Made by a program: the position numbers and the translations under genes. The notes below the pieces were generated by a model. The model ran no database searches. It worked only from the letters and a program-made list of their open reading frames with translations, and had not been told where the DNA came from. Shown in pieces: positions 54,488 to 64,000 of a stretch of 64,000 bases of DNA; positions within the stretch are counted from its first letter, which is position 1; the number at the start of each line of letters is the position of its first letter. This DNA is from Mactromeris polynyma (taxonomy: Eukaryota; Mollusca; Bivalvia; Venerida; Mactridae): assembly GCA_032209605.1 (NCBI GenBank), contig JASFXZ010000018.1:7009904-7073903 (forward strand), written 5' to 3'.

Positions 54488-55649
54488 GTATGTTCAACAA
54501 TGAACTGTACCACCTTGGTACTCTCTATTCAACAATGAACTATACCACCTTGGTACTCTCCATTCAACAATGAACTGTACCACCTTGGTACTCTCTATTC
54601 AACAATGAACTGTACCACCTTGGTACTCTCTATTCAACAATGAACTGTACCACCTTGGTACTCTCTATTCAACAATGAACTGTACCACCTTGGTACTCTC
54701 TATTCAACAATGAACTGTACTACCTTGGTACTCTCTATTCAACAATGAACTATACCACCTTGGTACTCTCTATTCAACAATGAACTATACCACCGTGGTA
54801 CTCTCTATTCAACAATGAACTATACCACTGTGGTACTCTCTATTCAACAATGAACTATACCACCTTGGTACTCTCTATTCAACAATGAACTATACCACCT
54901 TGGTACTCTCTATTCAACAATGAACTATACCACCGTGGTACTCTCTATTCAACAATGAACTATACCACTGTGGTACTCTCTATTCAACAATGAACTATAC
55001 CACCGTGGTACTCTCTATTCAACAATGAACTATACCACTGTGGTACTCTCTATTCAACAATGAACTATACCACCGTGGTACTCTCTATTCAACAATGAAC
55101 TATACCACCGTGGTACTCTCTATTCAACAATGAACTATACCACCTTGGTACTCTCTATTCAACAATGAACTATACCACTGTGGTACTCTCTATTCAACAA
55201 TGAACTATACCACTGTGGTACTCTCTATTCAACAATGAACTATACCACCGTGGTACTCTCTATTCAACAATGAACTATACCACTGTGGTACTCTCTATTC
55301 AACAATGAACTATACCACCTTGGTACTCTCTATTCAACAATGAACTATACCACTGTGGTACTCTCTATTCAACAATGAACTATACCACCTTGGTACTCTC
55401 TATTCAACAATGAACTATACCACTGTGGTACTCTCTATTCAACAATGAACTATACCACTGTGGTACTCTCTATTCAACAATGAACTATACCACTGTGGTA
55501 CTCTCTATTCAACAATGAACTATACCACCTTGGTACTCTCTATTCAACAATGAACTATTCCACCTTGGTACTCTCTATTCAACAATGAACTATACCACTG
55601 TGGTACTCTCTATTCAACAATGAACTATACCACTGTGGTACTCTCTATT
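54488..55649 (+). repeat. 35-bp minisatellite, about 33 copies
   Basis: The unit is CTCTCTATTCAACAATGAAC plus TATACCACCTTGGTA. Position variants are CTGTAC versus CTATAC and CCTT/CCGT/CTGT. The core TACCACTGTGGTA (or TACCACCTTGGTA) is palindromic. CTGTAC is confined to the first seven units, CTGT/CCGT to later ones. Confidence 0.97.
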
Positions 55650-56599
55650 ATCATCCATCATTTATGTTCGTGTCTTGTGTTCCTTTTTGCCTTTGTAATT
55701 GCTCACATGTATGTATATTTCCCCCCCCAAGTGCTTTCGTGCTGGAGCACTTAGAATGTAATAATATTCCATTAACACACACCTTGTACTTATCATTTTA
55801 ACCTAATTTTATCAGGTCTAAACAATCTGCAACAGCAAAAAAGATTCAAAATGAGCTTTAAGTACTAATCAGCTGTCATTGCTTTATCAACGAGATTTTA
55901 ACAATATAGTACACTGTATAGTAGACAACATAACATTGAATTTTCTCCACTTCATACCTTAAACTAAAATGCATTCAGCACCATTCCATTCCATACTTAT
56001 TCTGTGAACACGCTACGAGTTCTGCAAATACAAACAATAACATGTAATCAATTAAATATAAAGCTGTATAATTGACAAAATACTGAATTACTTGTAGTGA
56101 TTTATTGAAACAGAATGTACATCATCAAGATGAGAATTTCATAAACCAAATTGCCAAAGAATAATTATTCACAGTTACCTCATTATGATAAATAAAACAT
56201 GGCTAAACTTTAATAACTATAAAAATTTACATTTGAACAACAATTTGAAAACTTACAACTCAATTTCATCAATAATTTCATTGTAAAAACAATCGGTTAG
56301 CAGAGCAAAGATTAAATAAAAAAGCATTCATTTGATTTTCATCATGCAAAGAGTCAACTATGAATGGCAACTGTTTTTCAAATAATTTTGATTTCTGAAC
56401 GAGTTTCTCTAGTCATGATATAAAGACATTTATCTCAAGCCCCGCTAGAAAGCTCCAACACACATGTTATGTTAAGTCTTTGTAATGTTAATAAATACAA
56501 AAAACCATACAGTAAATGTTAGTTTCAAGCCTGTACATACAATGAGGCAAACAGAGACAATTTAATTCATCACGATGTTCTCACATCTCTCAATAAATA

Positions 56600-56782
56600 C
56601 AGTAAAACCTCAATAATACGACCACTCTTGTGACCCTTGAAAACTGGTCTTCTTATTAAGGTGGTCTTAATATTGAGGTTGAATAAAGAGCAAAATAGGG
56701 AAAATGGACTTGAGAATTGTGTTCTTAATATTAAGGTGGCCTTTTTATAGAGGTGGTGTGGTCTTTAAGTGAACTTTTACTG
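56600..56782. mobile_element. MITE family 1, TA-flanked copy
   Basis: CAGTAAAACCTCAATAATAC at the left and GGTCTTTAAGTGAACTTTTA..CTG at the right, with TA at 56598-56599 and 56783-56784. 183 bp, no ORF. Confidence 0.9.
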
Positions 56783-58984
56783 TATCAACATCATTTATCA
56801 TCTTTCAGAGAATGTCCTCCAGCCCCCCCCCCCCTTCCTTGAAACCACTTTGCCTCAGAAAGATTGCATCTCTAGCTACAGGCCTGAGCAAATAAGGTTC
56901 TTAGTACTCCTCAAAAGCATTATGAAGCCAGTAGAAAAATGAGTGTCAGAAACACTGAAATATTTTAATCGCATGAATGCATTAAATTTACAAAACGTTA
57001 CCCTAACATCACCATATTAGTGAAAGGGCGAAAAAAAATCAAGCAATAAAGTATCCCAAGACTTGCACTTTTTTAAGTTAGGTTTTGCTTTTTTTAAAAT
57101 TCCACAGCTATAAAAGCCAATGTGTTATCATAATATTCAACTCAAACTCGTTTTCAAACACCAAATATACAAGAGCTAAAACTCACCTGGTACTATAATT
57201 CTAATGCAAATCTCATACATCCATCAATTACAAATAAACACACATCTATTATATGAATTTATATCGCAAGACTGGCACCAAACGTGGTCGTTAAAGACCG
57301 TTATCCGCAGAAGATCTGGTATATAAACCATTTTTACTTAATACATATATTCCAAATTACAAGCCCGCTTCAACTTTTATCAACATTTTTGTGCAAAACT
57401 ATTCTCAGTTTTGGTAAAGAACCGTTTACCGACAACTGATGTTAATGATGCTTTTTTCATATGTTCAGAGCATTCGGAAAATGTTTGTGAAGCTTCAGTA
57501 TATGACTACTGGTATCATACTCTAGCGCTATGTGTAGAAAATACGTGATTGTTAATATTGGGGAAAAACTAAAATGCTATAAAACTAGTGGTAAATGATA
57601 ACAAATCCCAAGAACGGTTATATAGTGACACAGTATTAAATTCTCGATCTGTGGGTGGGGTATATTAACATGCATAAACGACAGTGTAATAATCGGAGTT
57701 CACCAAATGTGACTTGACCGCCCAACAGGAGTGGGAAAAAAGGAACTGGGTGTTCTCAGGTAATAGTGTAGTGCCGATATCTTTTACCCTCTACACCAGT
57801 TAGACACCGAGGGCGATACATTTAAACAAGTACAACAAAAAACCACAATAAAAATAAAACACAACAATTTTATTTCAAAAATAGAAATCAAGGATAAAAA
57901 TATAAATTTCTCATAAAAACAGCTTGCACGTACAATATAGAAAAACAACACACAATCCCACAGCCTAATACATGTATTATGCATAACAATTGTAAATAAT
58001 ACTATAAATACCGATACCCAACTATAACATGACCCCGCACTAACAACAAGAGGGGTCCTTTCCAAAGTAACTGAAGAAACAGCAATTTCTTTGTGTTTCA
58101 TTTGACCAGTAAACTATACTTACTCACTTACACTGTAGTACATGCACTTTATACCCTCATATAAATGATAATGTTTGACAGGTGACAAATTTGCTCAGTC
58201 AGTTAAACTATTTCATGTTTGATTTATAAATATGTAGCATGTTATTGTTGGGTAACAGTACCGTGTTCAGCAGAAAGTAAATGCTATTTTACTACTGAAT
58301 AGAAAATACATTGTCTATATACTTTAATATTTATGTCATGATATCTCAAGATACATTAGCATTCAGAATGACTGTTTAAAATTATAAGGAACTGACATAA
58401 CAAGTGTATTCAATAAGGAATTAAATCGTTATTATCAACCCAACACACCAAAAACAAATTGCATTGTCCTTGAGTTTAATTCATTTGAAAATGGTCAGAT
58501 ATTTAGCAACAAGTATCATTCTAGAAAATCCATCTCTTCCCACAGTAGACCAAAGTATTTCTTTAATTGAATGATGTTAGATAACAGAAGTATGCACAAA
58601 ATGTTCACTTCCAAAGCATGTGTTATACTTCATAGCATAATGTGCAGATAAGATTTCGTTAAGATATTTCCAATGAGCTAAAACATTGGCAGTTGAAAAT
58701 GATAGTAGAAATGAAATATCTATGTTGACTGGTAATGTAGAGTGGAGATTTCCTTTTCAACTTGTTCACACATTTTTAAAGCATTCTCCTGATACCGAAG
58801 CATATTTTTTATAGACTTGCAACTACATGTATAATGTATTTTCAATTCTGAACGCTAACTTACCTGTAACATAAACATACATATCAATATATGTAGTCAA
58901 TATATATTAATCAGTATTATTCTCTTGACCGGATATTTGAATTATATCACAGAAATACTAATTCTAAGCCAAACTATTACAAAT

Positions 58985-58990
58985 TTTATT
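58985..58990 (-). other. Candidate polyadenylation signal for BAG1
   Basis: Read on the minus strand, AATAAA lies in GCAATAAAATTTG, about 205 bases after the BAG1 stop codon. It is the first canonical hexamer I found downstream; use is inferred. Confidence 0.4.
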
Positions 58991-59194
58991 GCATAAAATA
59001 ATCACAAATTGCACAATAATTGTCATGGTCCATAAATTTCATTCCACCACTAAATCTCAACATTTACCACCGATATTATTTGTTAGTATAAAAGTGAAAT
59101 ATAAAAAAACTAAGTGTGAATATAGTCTCTGATTATAGGGTGCATATGTAAAAACAGAATACAGTGCACTAAAAACAAAGGAAAGGCAATCTAT

Positions 59195-59266
59195 CTATTT
59201 GAGACTCCAACGTGCAATCATATCACTTACACCACGACTTAATCCATCAATTCTGGTCAATAAAAC
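59195..59266 (-). CDS. BAG1: BAG1 last coding exon
   Basis: 23 residues and TAG: VLLTRIDGLSRGVSDMIARW then SLK. It completes BAG helix 3 and ends soon after it, as in other short BAG1 isoforms. Acceptor TTTTTCAG. Confidence 0.88.
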   Translation of the reverse strand, partial: VLLTRIDGLSRGVSDMIARWSLK

Positions 59267-62200
59267 CTGAAAAATAGTAAATTTACATTCTTTAAACAAC
59301 AGACAAATATCAGGCCTAGAAAAGTATGTTTGTTTCTGGTAACTCTAATAGTTTACCACTCAAGACTCACAGCAATTGTTTATGTCTGAAAATTCTCAGA
59401 GTCAGACATGGTAATCTTTATTCTTACACAATACAAGAAAATACAAGAAATACAGTAAAACCTCAATAAATCGACCACCCTTAGGAACCTTGAAAACAGG
59501 TCATATTATTGAGGTGGTTTTAATATTGAGGTTGAATAAAGAGCAAAACAGTGAAAATGGACTTTCTTAATTTTGAGGTGGTCTTATTATTGAGGTGGTA
59601 TTTAAGTGAGGTTTTACTGTATACAAAAAATATCCCAATAATTAACCACATTTTACCAATTAGTCCCAACTTATTTGATGGATGAGGACAAGAAAAGTAA
59701 CCGATTATTTGACCAAGGTGTGCTAGCTTTCCGTGAAAGAAAAAATGAATACATAGTCTCATAGATCTTTGCCAATGTCTTATAGATTTTAAAAATGTCT
59801 CATGACATTTGGTCCAGTTTAAGACACAATAACATTGGAAAAAATATATCCTGATCTTGAGAATATTGCAAGCTCATAAAATTTATGAATGAACAGGACA
59901 CGGCATCATATACAATGTGAAGTAGAAAACAAAAACAAGAAATAACCAGGTATACCTGTATCTGGGTAACAAGAGACTTCCTTTTGCCTCTGGCACCCTT
60001 GTTAATCTCATCAAAGCTAAGGGCGTCCAGTTTTTCGAGAAGACGCATGAGATTCTCAGCAATCACAGCAAGTTTTTTCTCTAAAACTTTCACACTATCT
60101 GCTTGCTGGTCTTTGTTTAAGTAACCCTTTAATTGTTAACAACATGTAATTATATATGAAACAACAACAACATTCATGAAGGATATACGAAAAATATATA
60201 CTCAATTGTTATCCATTCTGTCTCAAAGCTTTCCCACTTTGTAAGTGTGAAAATGATATTGAACGATAGACATGTTAAAACATATCACTTTAAAAATAAG
60301 TCAATGTTGTTGACCATAGCACTGTTCACTGTTTTACATTCCTAGACTACAACCCAATTTGACAAACACTTTATGAAAACAAAATTTTTAATAGACACAT
60401 GCCTAGTTGATTAGTACATGAATGTATATATTTAACAGCAGGGATCACAAAAGATGTCACTAGTAAGTAATGAATGCTCTTGGAGTGGAGTGCCCCAGCT
60501 TGAGCCATGCCTGTGTTTGACATGCAGCTCTCGATTCTTAACACTTGTGTAAAGTTTCATTGGAATCTGTTGACATGTTTGAATGTCGTAGCTGAGATAT
60601 GAAGTGTTTAGGACAGACTGACAAACTCACTCAAATACGGACAAACAGCATGATTGCAGTAGGCCTCCCGTTGGGGTAATTAAAACACACTCAGCTTGAA
60701 TATGAATAAAAGGTTGTCAAGACAAATTACATACTCTGTGAATACCATCCAATTCATATGTTACATCACCAAGTTTCTTGGACAGCTTCTCAATATTTTT
60801 CTCAACTTCTTTCATGGCACGTGTGTCGTCATCTTCTTGTGGGGATGGCTAACAATAGAAAGAATTGTTTTGACAACATCCAAAATGAATCTGGTATCAT
60901 TAAATTATGTTGTTGATTTCTTTTGAGGAAGGCAGTAAGGCCAAAGATTTGAAAGGAGTTGTTTTTCTATCAACATTTAACAATAGCAATTCATTGTACC
61001 AACATATTCAGTAACATGTTCAAGGTAATAAGACTTGACAACAGTATTCACCTTCAAATATCATTTTCATTCTCAACCTTTTGTAATAAATAGTGAAATA
61101 TATGTAATTTCATTATAGCTAGTAAAAATTAAGTCAGATCCTGACTGTTGTGCATGAATATATTATACAGCTATTATGCCGAATACATCAATGTCCGCAA
61201 GCGAATCATGCAATATCAGTGTCTATACATCGACTGAGGAAATATTAACCTATGTTGTTATAGTATAGTATTTCAACACAAAAACTGAGTTTCCAGCTTG
61301 AGAACCAATCAGAAGTTTTAAAATCTCAAACCCTGGTGAATAGACAAGTAATCAGTTAGGTTTTTTATGAATCCATGTGATGAATCAAGTGCGGTTACAG
61401 AATATTTTAAAGATCCAGCATATATTTATAACAATAACAAACACAAATATTACATTTATATGTTTGTACTATAAATACCAATCCCTGCAGGTATATACCC
61501 AGTGAAGTAGAAGACAAAATATAAAATAAGGTGCTACCCGAGTTTGCCCAGACTCAGCTTTTACCTGACCAAAACAGGGAAATTTCCTCTGTTTATTTTA
61601 TATTAATCATCTCATTCCGTCAGACAAATTTGACAACCTCTGAGAGTCTGAGTACTTTACAACACAATTATCAGCCAATTAAACTGAACTAAAGTAGTAC
61701 CTTCTTCCCAATCAACATAACCTTTACTCCATTCTTTAAACCAATAGCTCTTAGTTCTTCCTGTGGATCTTTCAAAGATCTCCCTGGAGAAAATAGGTTA
61801 ACATTGTCCATAAATAATATGTAAAGAGATATTATAAACTACGGTAAACATTGTATTAAGAGACCACCCAAGGGACAACCAAAAAGTGGTCGCTTAATAC
61901 AGTGGTCTCTTAATAGATATTAACAAATTTAACGAAAGTTAAGTACAAATGAATGTCCAACTATACAATCAAAACGTATAAATACCATCCTCTTTCCATT
62001 CAAATGTATCTATCGTAAATTAAAACCATTCTATCAGCTCACTAGGCAATAGAACATTAAGTATGTACAAGTGCCTAATTCTTAAATTCCACATAATTTA
62101 TCCAATTTGACAAGGTTCATGTACTTTGAATGGTGTAGTTGCCGTGTGCTTAAAATTCAAGAATTTTCTTATCACACGCGCAATTTTTTCTTACTAACGC

Positions 62201-63651
62201 GAAAGTAAAAGGCGAAACACAGACACACACTTTTACAGAGGGACATAATACTTTTCAGTCTATAAATAAATAACTATACAGTGTACTCATCACAGTAACA
62301 CGAATCTGCACATGGCGTGACGTCATGAATTCAGTGATGACAAAGTTTTGACAGCTATTAACTGGAATAATACTTAAACTTTATTCCATGTACGTATTAA
62401 AACAGGCCGATAGTAATAAATGTTTTTTTCCCATAGGCAATGATTTTACGGGGTCTTTAAAAAGGATTACATACATAACAAAGTGAGTGTTTACACATTT
62501 GAACCCAGAGTTGAATTATGCGATGTGTTTTTGTCTGACATTTTCATTCTCTCAGTGAGTATAAAGAAGCTTGTGCGCACGCTGATCTTTCATGTAAAGA
62601 TAAAAGCGGATGAGTCGGCACAAAAATTACATCTCGCATATTTCTTCTCGTAATGTAAAACCTCGGTGACATCAAGCAATGTCAGTCGCTTAGCAACGCC
62701 GTTACATGAACTTGGTTCTTGAAGATATTATGATCGTTATGCTGTGTAATCCATTTACATTTAAGACTCGCGCTCAAGCGGACACATAGATCTATATGCA
62801 ACGATTTTTACACGACGTTTAAAACTGTGTCGCCGAGTAATTACCTGGTGGCATTTATCACGCCTAATTGTTTATTCAATTTTTTAAAGGACAATGCGCG
62901 TACGCAGTTGTGAATAAGGTGTGAAATGCCCAATGGGATTAAGTGCATGCGGTCGTTTAATGGATTATTCAACTATATTTTTTACCTGTCGGGACTGGTT
63001 TAATGCGGTCGCGTTAGAGAAAAGTCGTTTGATAGATCTATACTATTTACATAGCCGGAATTTTAAGTGATCGTTTAATAAAAAAAGTCGCTTAATACAG
63101 GTGGTTGCTCGAGCACTACTGTATATACTGCGTTTATACAAATGTCACCATTTTCAAGCATGTTATTCTGGCACATGTTAAAACTGTACCCATTCTGCCA
63201 CAATATTGATATATTTGTGTGAATCGAATATCGATCGACAGAAAAAATGTTGATTTAACTATATCAATTGTATCAATAACTGCCCTACTGATCAGCATTT
63301 AAAGCTTTGGCCAGTCTACTTGAAAGTTGCAATGTTAATAAAATTTGTACTGGATTGAACAATTGAGCGATGACTGGATAATTTGATCCAGCTAGAAGTA
63401 CTAGATCGACAATGAAGCAAGAATTACCAGTGCAAATATTTTTCCTCAGCTTGTTGCAAAATGTATAACTTCAACTAAACATGTTTTCACATTGAACAGT
63501 GACAGACTAACCATACCTTTATGTATTAATTTTTGCGCATCGCTGGGTACCTGGGTCAGTTCATGTACAGCATCAGTTAGATGTTGGACACATAAAGCAT
63601 CACCAGCTTCATTTTCTGCTAACTGTAGTCTAATCTCATACTTTTTGGGAC
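59195..63651 (-). CDS. BAG1: BAG1-like Hsp70 nucleotide-exchange co-chaperone (5' end missing)
   Basis: BAG1 proteins bind the Hsp70 ATPase domain through a three-helix BAG domain and couple it to the proteasome through a ubiquitin-like domain. Exons in transcription order are 63651-63517, 61783-61701, 60848-60735, 60126-59956 and 59266-59195, about 190 residues ending in TAG. Phases agree (1,0,0,0 at the inner junctions) and introns are GT-AG. The first two exons form the ubiquitin-like domain: VPSDAQKLIHKGRSLKDPQE matches human [20 protein letters not shown], and GLKNGVKVMLIGKK matches GIQDGCRVMLIGKK. SPQEDD follows (human SPQEEV). The last three exons form the BAG domain, ending KGARGKRKSLVTQIQVLL (human LKRKGLVKKVQAFL). 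The start codon is probably in an exon right of 64000, since the first visible exon enters in phase 1 after a good acceptor. Starting at an ATG at 63670 is the alternative. Confidence 0.92.
59453..59619. mobile_element. MITE family 1, TA-flanked copy in BAG1 intron
   Basis: CAGTAAAACCTCAATAAATC at the left and TTAAGTGAGGTTTTACTG at the right with TA on both sides, 167 bp. It lies in the last BAG1 intron. Confidence 0.9.
59956..60126 (-). CDS. BAG1: BAG1 exon: BAG helices 2 and 3
   Basis: 57 residues: GYLNKDQQADSVKVLEKKLA (human [20 protein letters not shown]) to GKRKSLVTQIQ. Donor GTATAC. The acceptor, AACAATTAAAG, has a weak pyrimidine tract, but the homology fixes the boundary. Confidence 0.92.
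60127..60734. other. BAG1 intron (608 bp)
   Basis: 60430-60680 (GGAGTGGAGTGCCCCAGCTT... AGGCCTCCCGTTGGGGTAAT) has the look of a dispersed repeat, but no second copy is present in the window. Nothing else recognised. Confidence 0.45.
60735..60848 (-). CDS. BAG1: BAG1 exon: linker and BAG helix 1
   Basis: 38 residues: PSPQEDDDTRAMKEVEKNIE, KLSKKLGDVTYELDGIHR; human [20 protein letters not shown]. Acceptor ATTGTTAG, donor GTATGT, phase 0 both ends. Confidence 0.93.
60849..61700. other. BAG1 intron (852 bp)
   Basis: AT-rich; no repeat, exon or regulatory motif recognised. Confidence 0.6.
61701..61783 (-). CDS. BAG1: BAG1 exon: ubiquitin-like domain, second part
   Basis: 28 residues: GRSLKDPQEELRAIGLKNGV, KVMLIGKK. 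Acceptor TTCTCCAG, donor GTACTA, phase 1 in and 0 out. Too short to show up as a long open frame. Confidence 0.93.
61784..63516. other. BAG1 intron with possible large TA-flanked element
   Basis: GTATTAAGAGACCACCCAAG (61850) and, inverted near 63066-63122, CAGTAGTGCTCGAGCAACCA then CCTGTATTAAGCGAC are related. The whole of 61843-63122 may therefore be one element. The interior (62150-63060) is richer in CpG than its surroundings and has a CRE at 62318-62325. No ORF. Confidence 0.45.
62318..62325. promoter_or_regulatory. CRE palindrome TGACGTCA in BAG1 intron
   Basis: A perfect CREB/ATF site in CATGGCGTGACGTCATGAA. It lies inside an intron and perhaps inside a transposon, so any function is speculative. 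Confidence 0.3.
63517..63651 (-). CDS. BAG1: BAG1 exon: ubiquitin-like domain, first part
   Basis: GPKKYEIRLQL..AVHELTQVPSDAQKLIHK, 44 residues plus a base at each end. Acceptor TGATTTCAG, donor GTATGG. Reading through the acceptor gives an in-frame ATG six codons upstream (63670), a possible alternative start. Confidence 0.9.
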
Positions 63652-64000
63652 CTGAAATCAGATATAGCATGGTTTATAAAGAACTTACCGATAAAAATTC
63701 AAGATACTTTCCCCCCATTTTCAAGGACTAAACATTTAGATTTTAGAAGAAGGGATCCAGTGTATTTTTCAAGTTTATCGCTCGGAGATGACTGCAGCAC
63801 GCATAAAATTACACAGTGTAAGAATTACTTTAAGAGGGCATAAAACCTGTTCACCACCGTGCCATACTGTATAACCATACTATCGCCTACTCAGCGGTAG
63901 GCCCGGTCAAATATAGCTGTCATTTTTTCACATTATTTCATCATTGTTGGTACTATGTTTGTTATTATTTATCGTTTTCTATCTGCAGCAGAAGAATTCA
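63652..64000. other. Upstream of the first visible BAG1 exon
   Basis: On the minus strand an ATG (63716-63714, ATGGGGGGAAAG) is followed 30 bases later by a good donor, GTAAGT. Its phase (0) does not fit the next exon and the implied intron would be about 35 bp, so I do not call it an exon. Nothing else recognised. Confidence 0.5.

Larger units (their letters stand above)
52736..59194. other. Tail-to-tail interval between SLC17 and BAG1 genes
   Basis: 6.4 kb with no recognisable exon. It contains the 56-bp hairpin repeats, the 35-bp minisatellite and one family-1 MITE (56600). Part may be BAG1 3' UTR. 52740-53770, 55660-56590 and 56800-58960 show nothing I can name; the 105-codon minus frame at 57784-58101 is a hydrophobic low-complexity reading without family resemblance. 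Confidence 0.6.

Noticed and set aside
54488..55649. CRISPR-like appearance of the 35-bp array
   Set aside because: The repeats are directly adjacent with no unique spacers, and the genome is eukaryotic.
57784..58101. Minus-strand open frame of 105 codons, hydrophobic
   Set aside because: No recognisable domain; composition follows AT-rich DNA read in a Phe/Ile/Val-rich frame; no splice or start support.
63652..63716. Tiny first exon for BAG1 (ATG at 63716, donor at about 63686)
   Set aside because: The phase does not match the next exon and the intron would be about 35 bases, too short for normal splicing.
1..64000. A prokaryote-style operon, phage or defence system
   Set aside because: All convincing coding sequence is intron-split metazoan housekeeping or membrane genes; no clustered compact genes occur.

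Overview
This window is from an animal nuclear genome. It is AT-rich, the genes are split by many GT-AG introns, and the introns are full of short non-autonomous DNA transposons, tRNA-derived SINE-like pieces and minisatellites. The three recognisable proteins are metazoan. The repeat style (abundant TA-flanked MITEs, AGGTCA-containing tandem elements) suggests a mollusc, perhaps a bivalve. That placement is inference; no marker gene fixes the species.

Layout. (1) About 290-34,963, minus strand: the 5' two thirds of an amyloid-precursor-protein (APP/APPL) family gene. Eight coding exons are visible: signal peptide, E1 (growth-factor-like and copper-binding subdomains), a short acidic linker and most of E2. 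The transmembrane and cytoplasmic exons lie beyond the left edge. (2) 34,964-36,421: a divergent intergenic region with a perfect CRE palindrome 74 bp from the APP ATG. (3) 36,422-48,235, plus strand: a complete 12-exon SLC17 anion transporter of 497 residues, closest to sialin (SLC17A5), with an N-terminal acidic dileucine lysosomal-sorting motif. (4) 48,236 to about 52,730: its probable 3' UTR and downstream DNA, holding further transposon copies. (5) About 52,880-59,194: the tail-to-tail interval, with a 56-bp hairpin repeat, a 33-copy 35-bp minisatellite and MITEs. (6) 59,195-63,651 and beyond, minus strand: a BAG1-like Hsp70 co-chaperone (ubiquitin-like plus BAG domain), five coding exons, with its 5' end probably outside the window.

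All splice junctions I assigned are GT-AG and keep frame from exon to exon. The three genes share no evident pathway; nothing suggests an operon or gene cluster. The most interesting biology is (a) the APP E1 domain, which has lost both the heparin-loop disulphide with its basic residues and the copper-ligand histidines, and (b) the repeat landscape. That landscape includes an eight-copy element family bounded by AGGGGTTCC inverted ends, a nested insertion whose empty site is preserved 8 kb away, a MITE inserted precisely into a minisatellite, and a 24-bp tandem repeat that abuts and appears to supply a splice acceptor.
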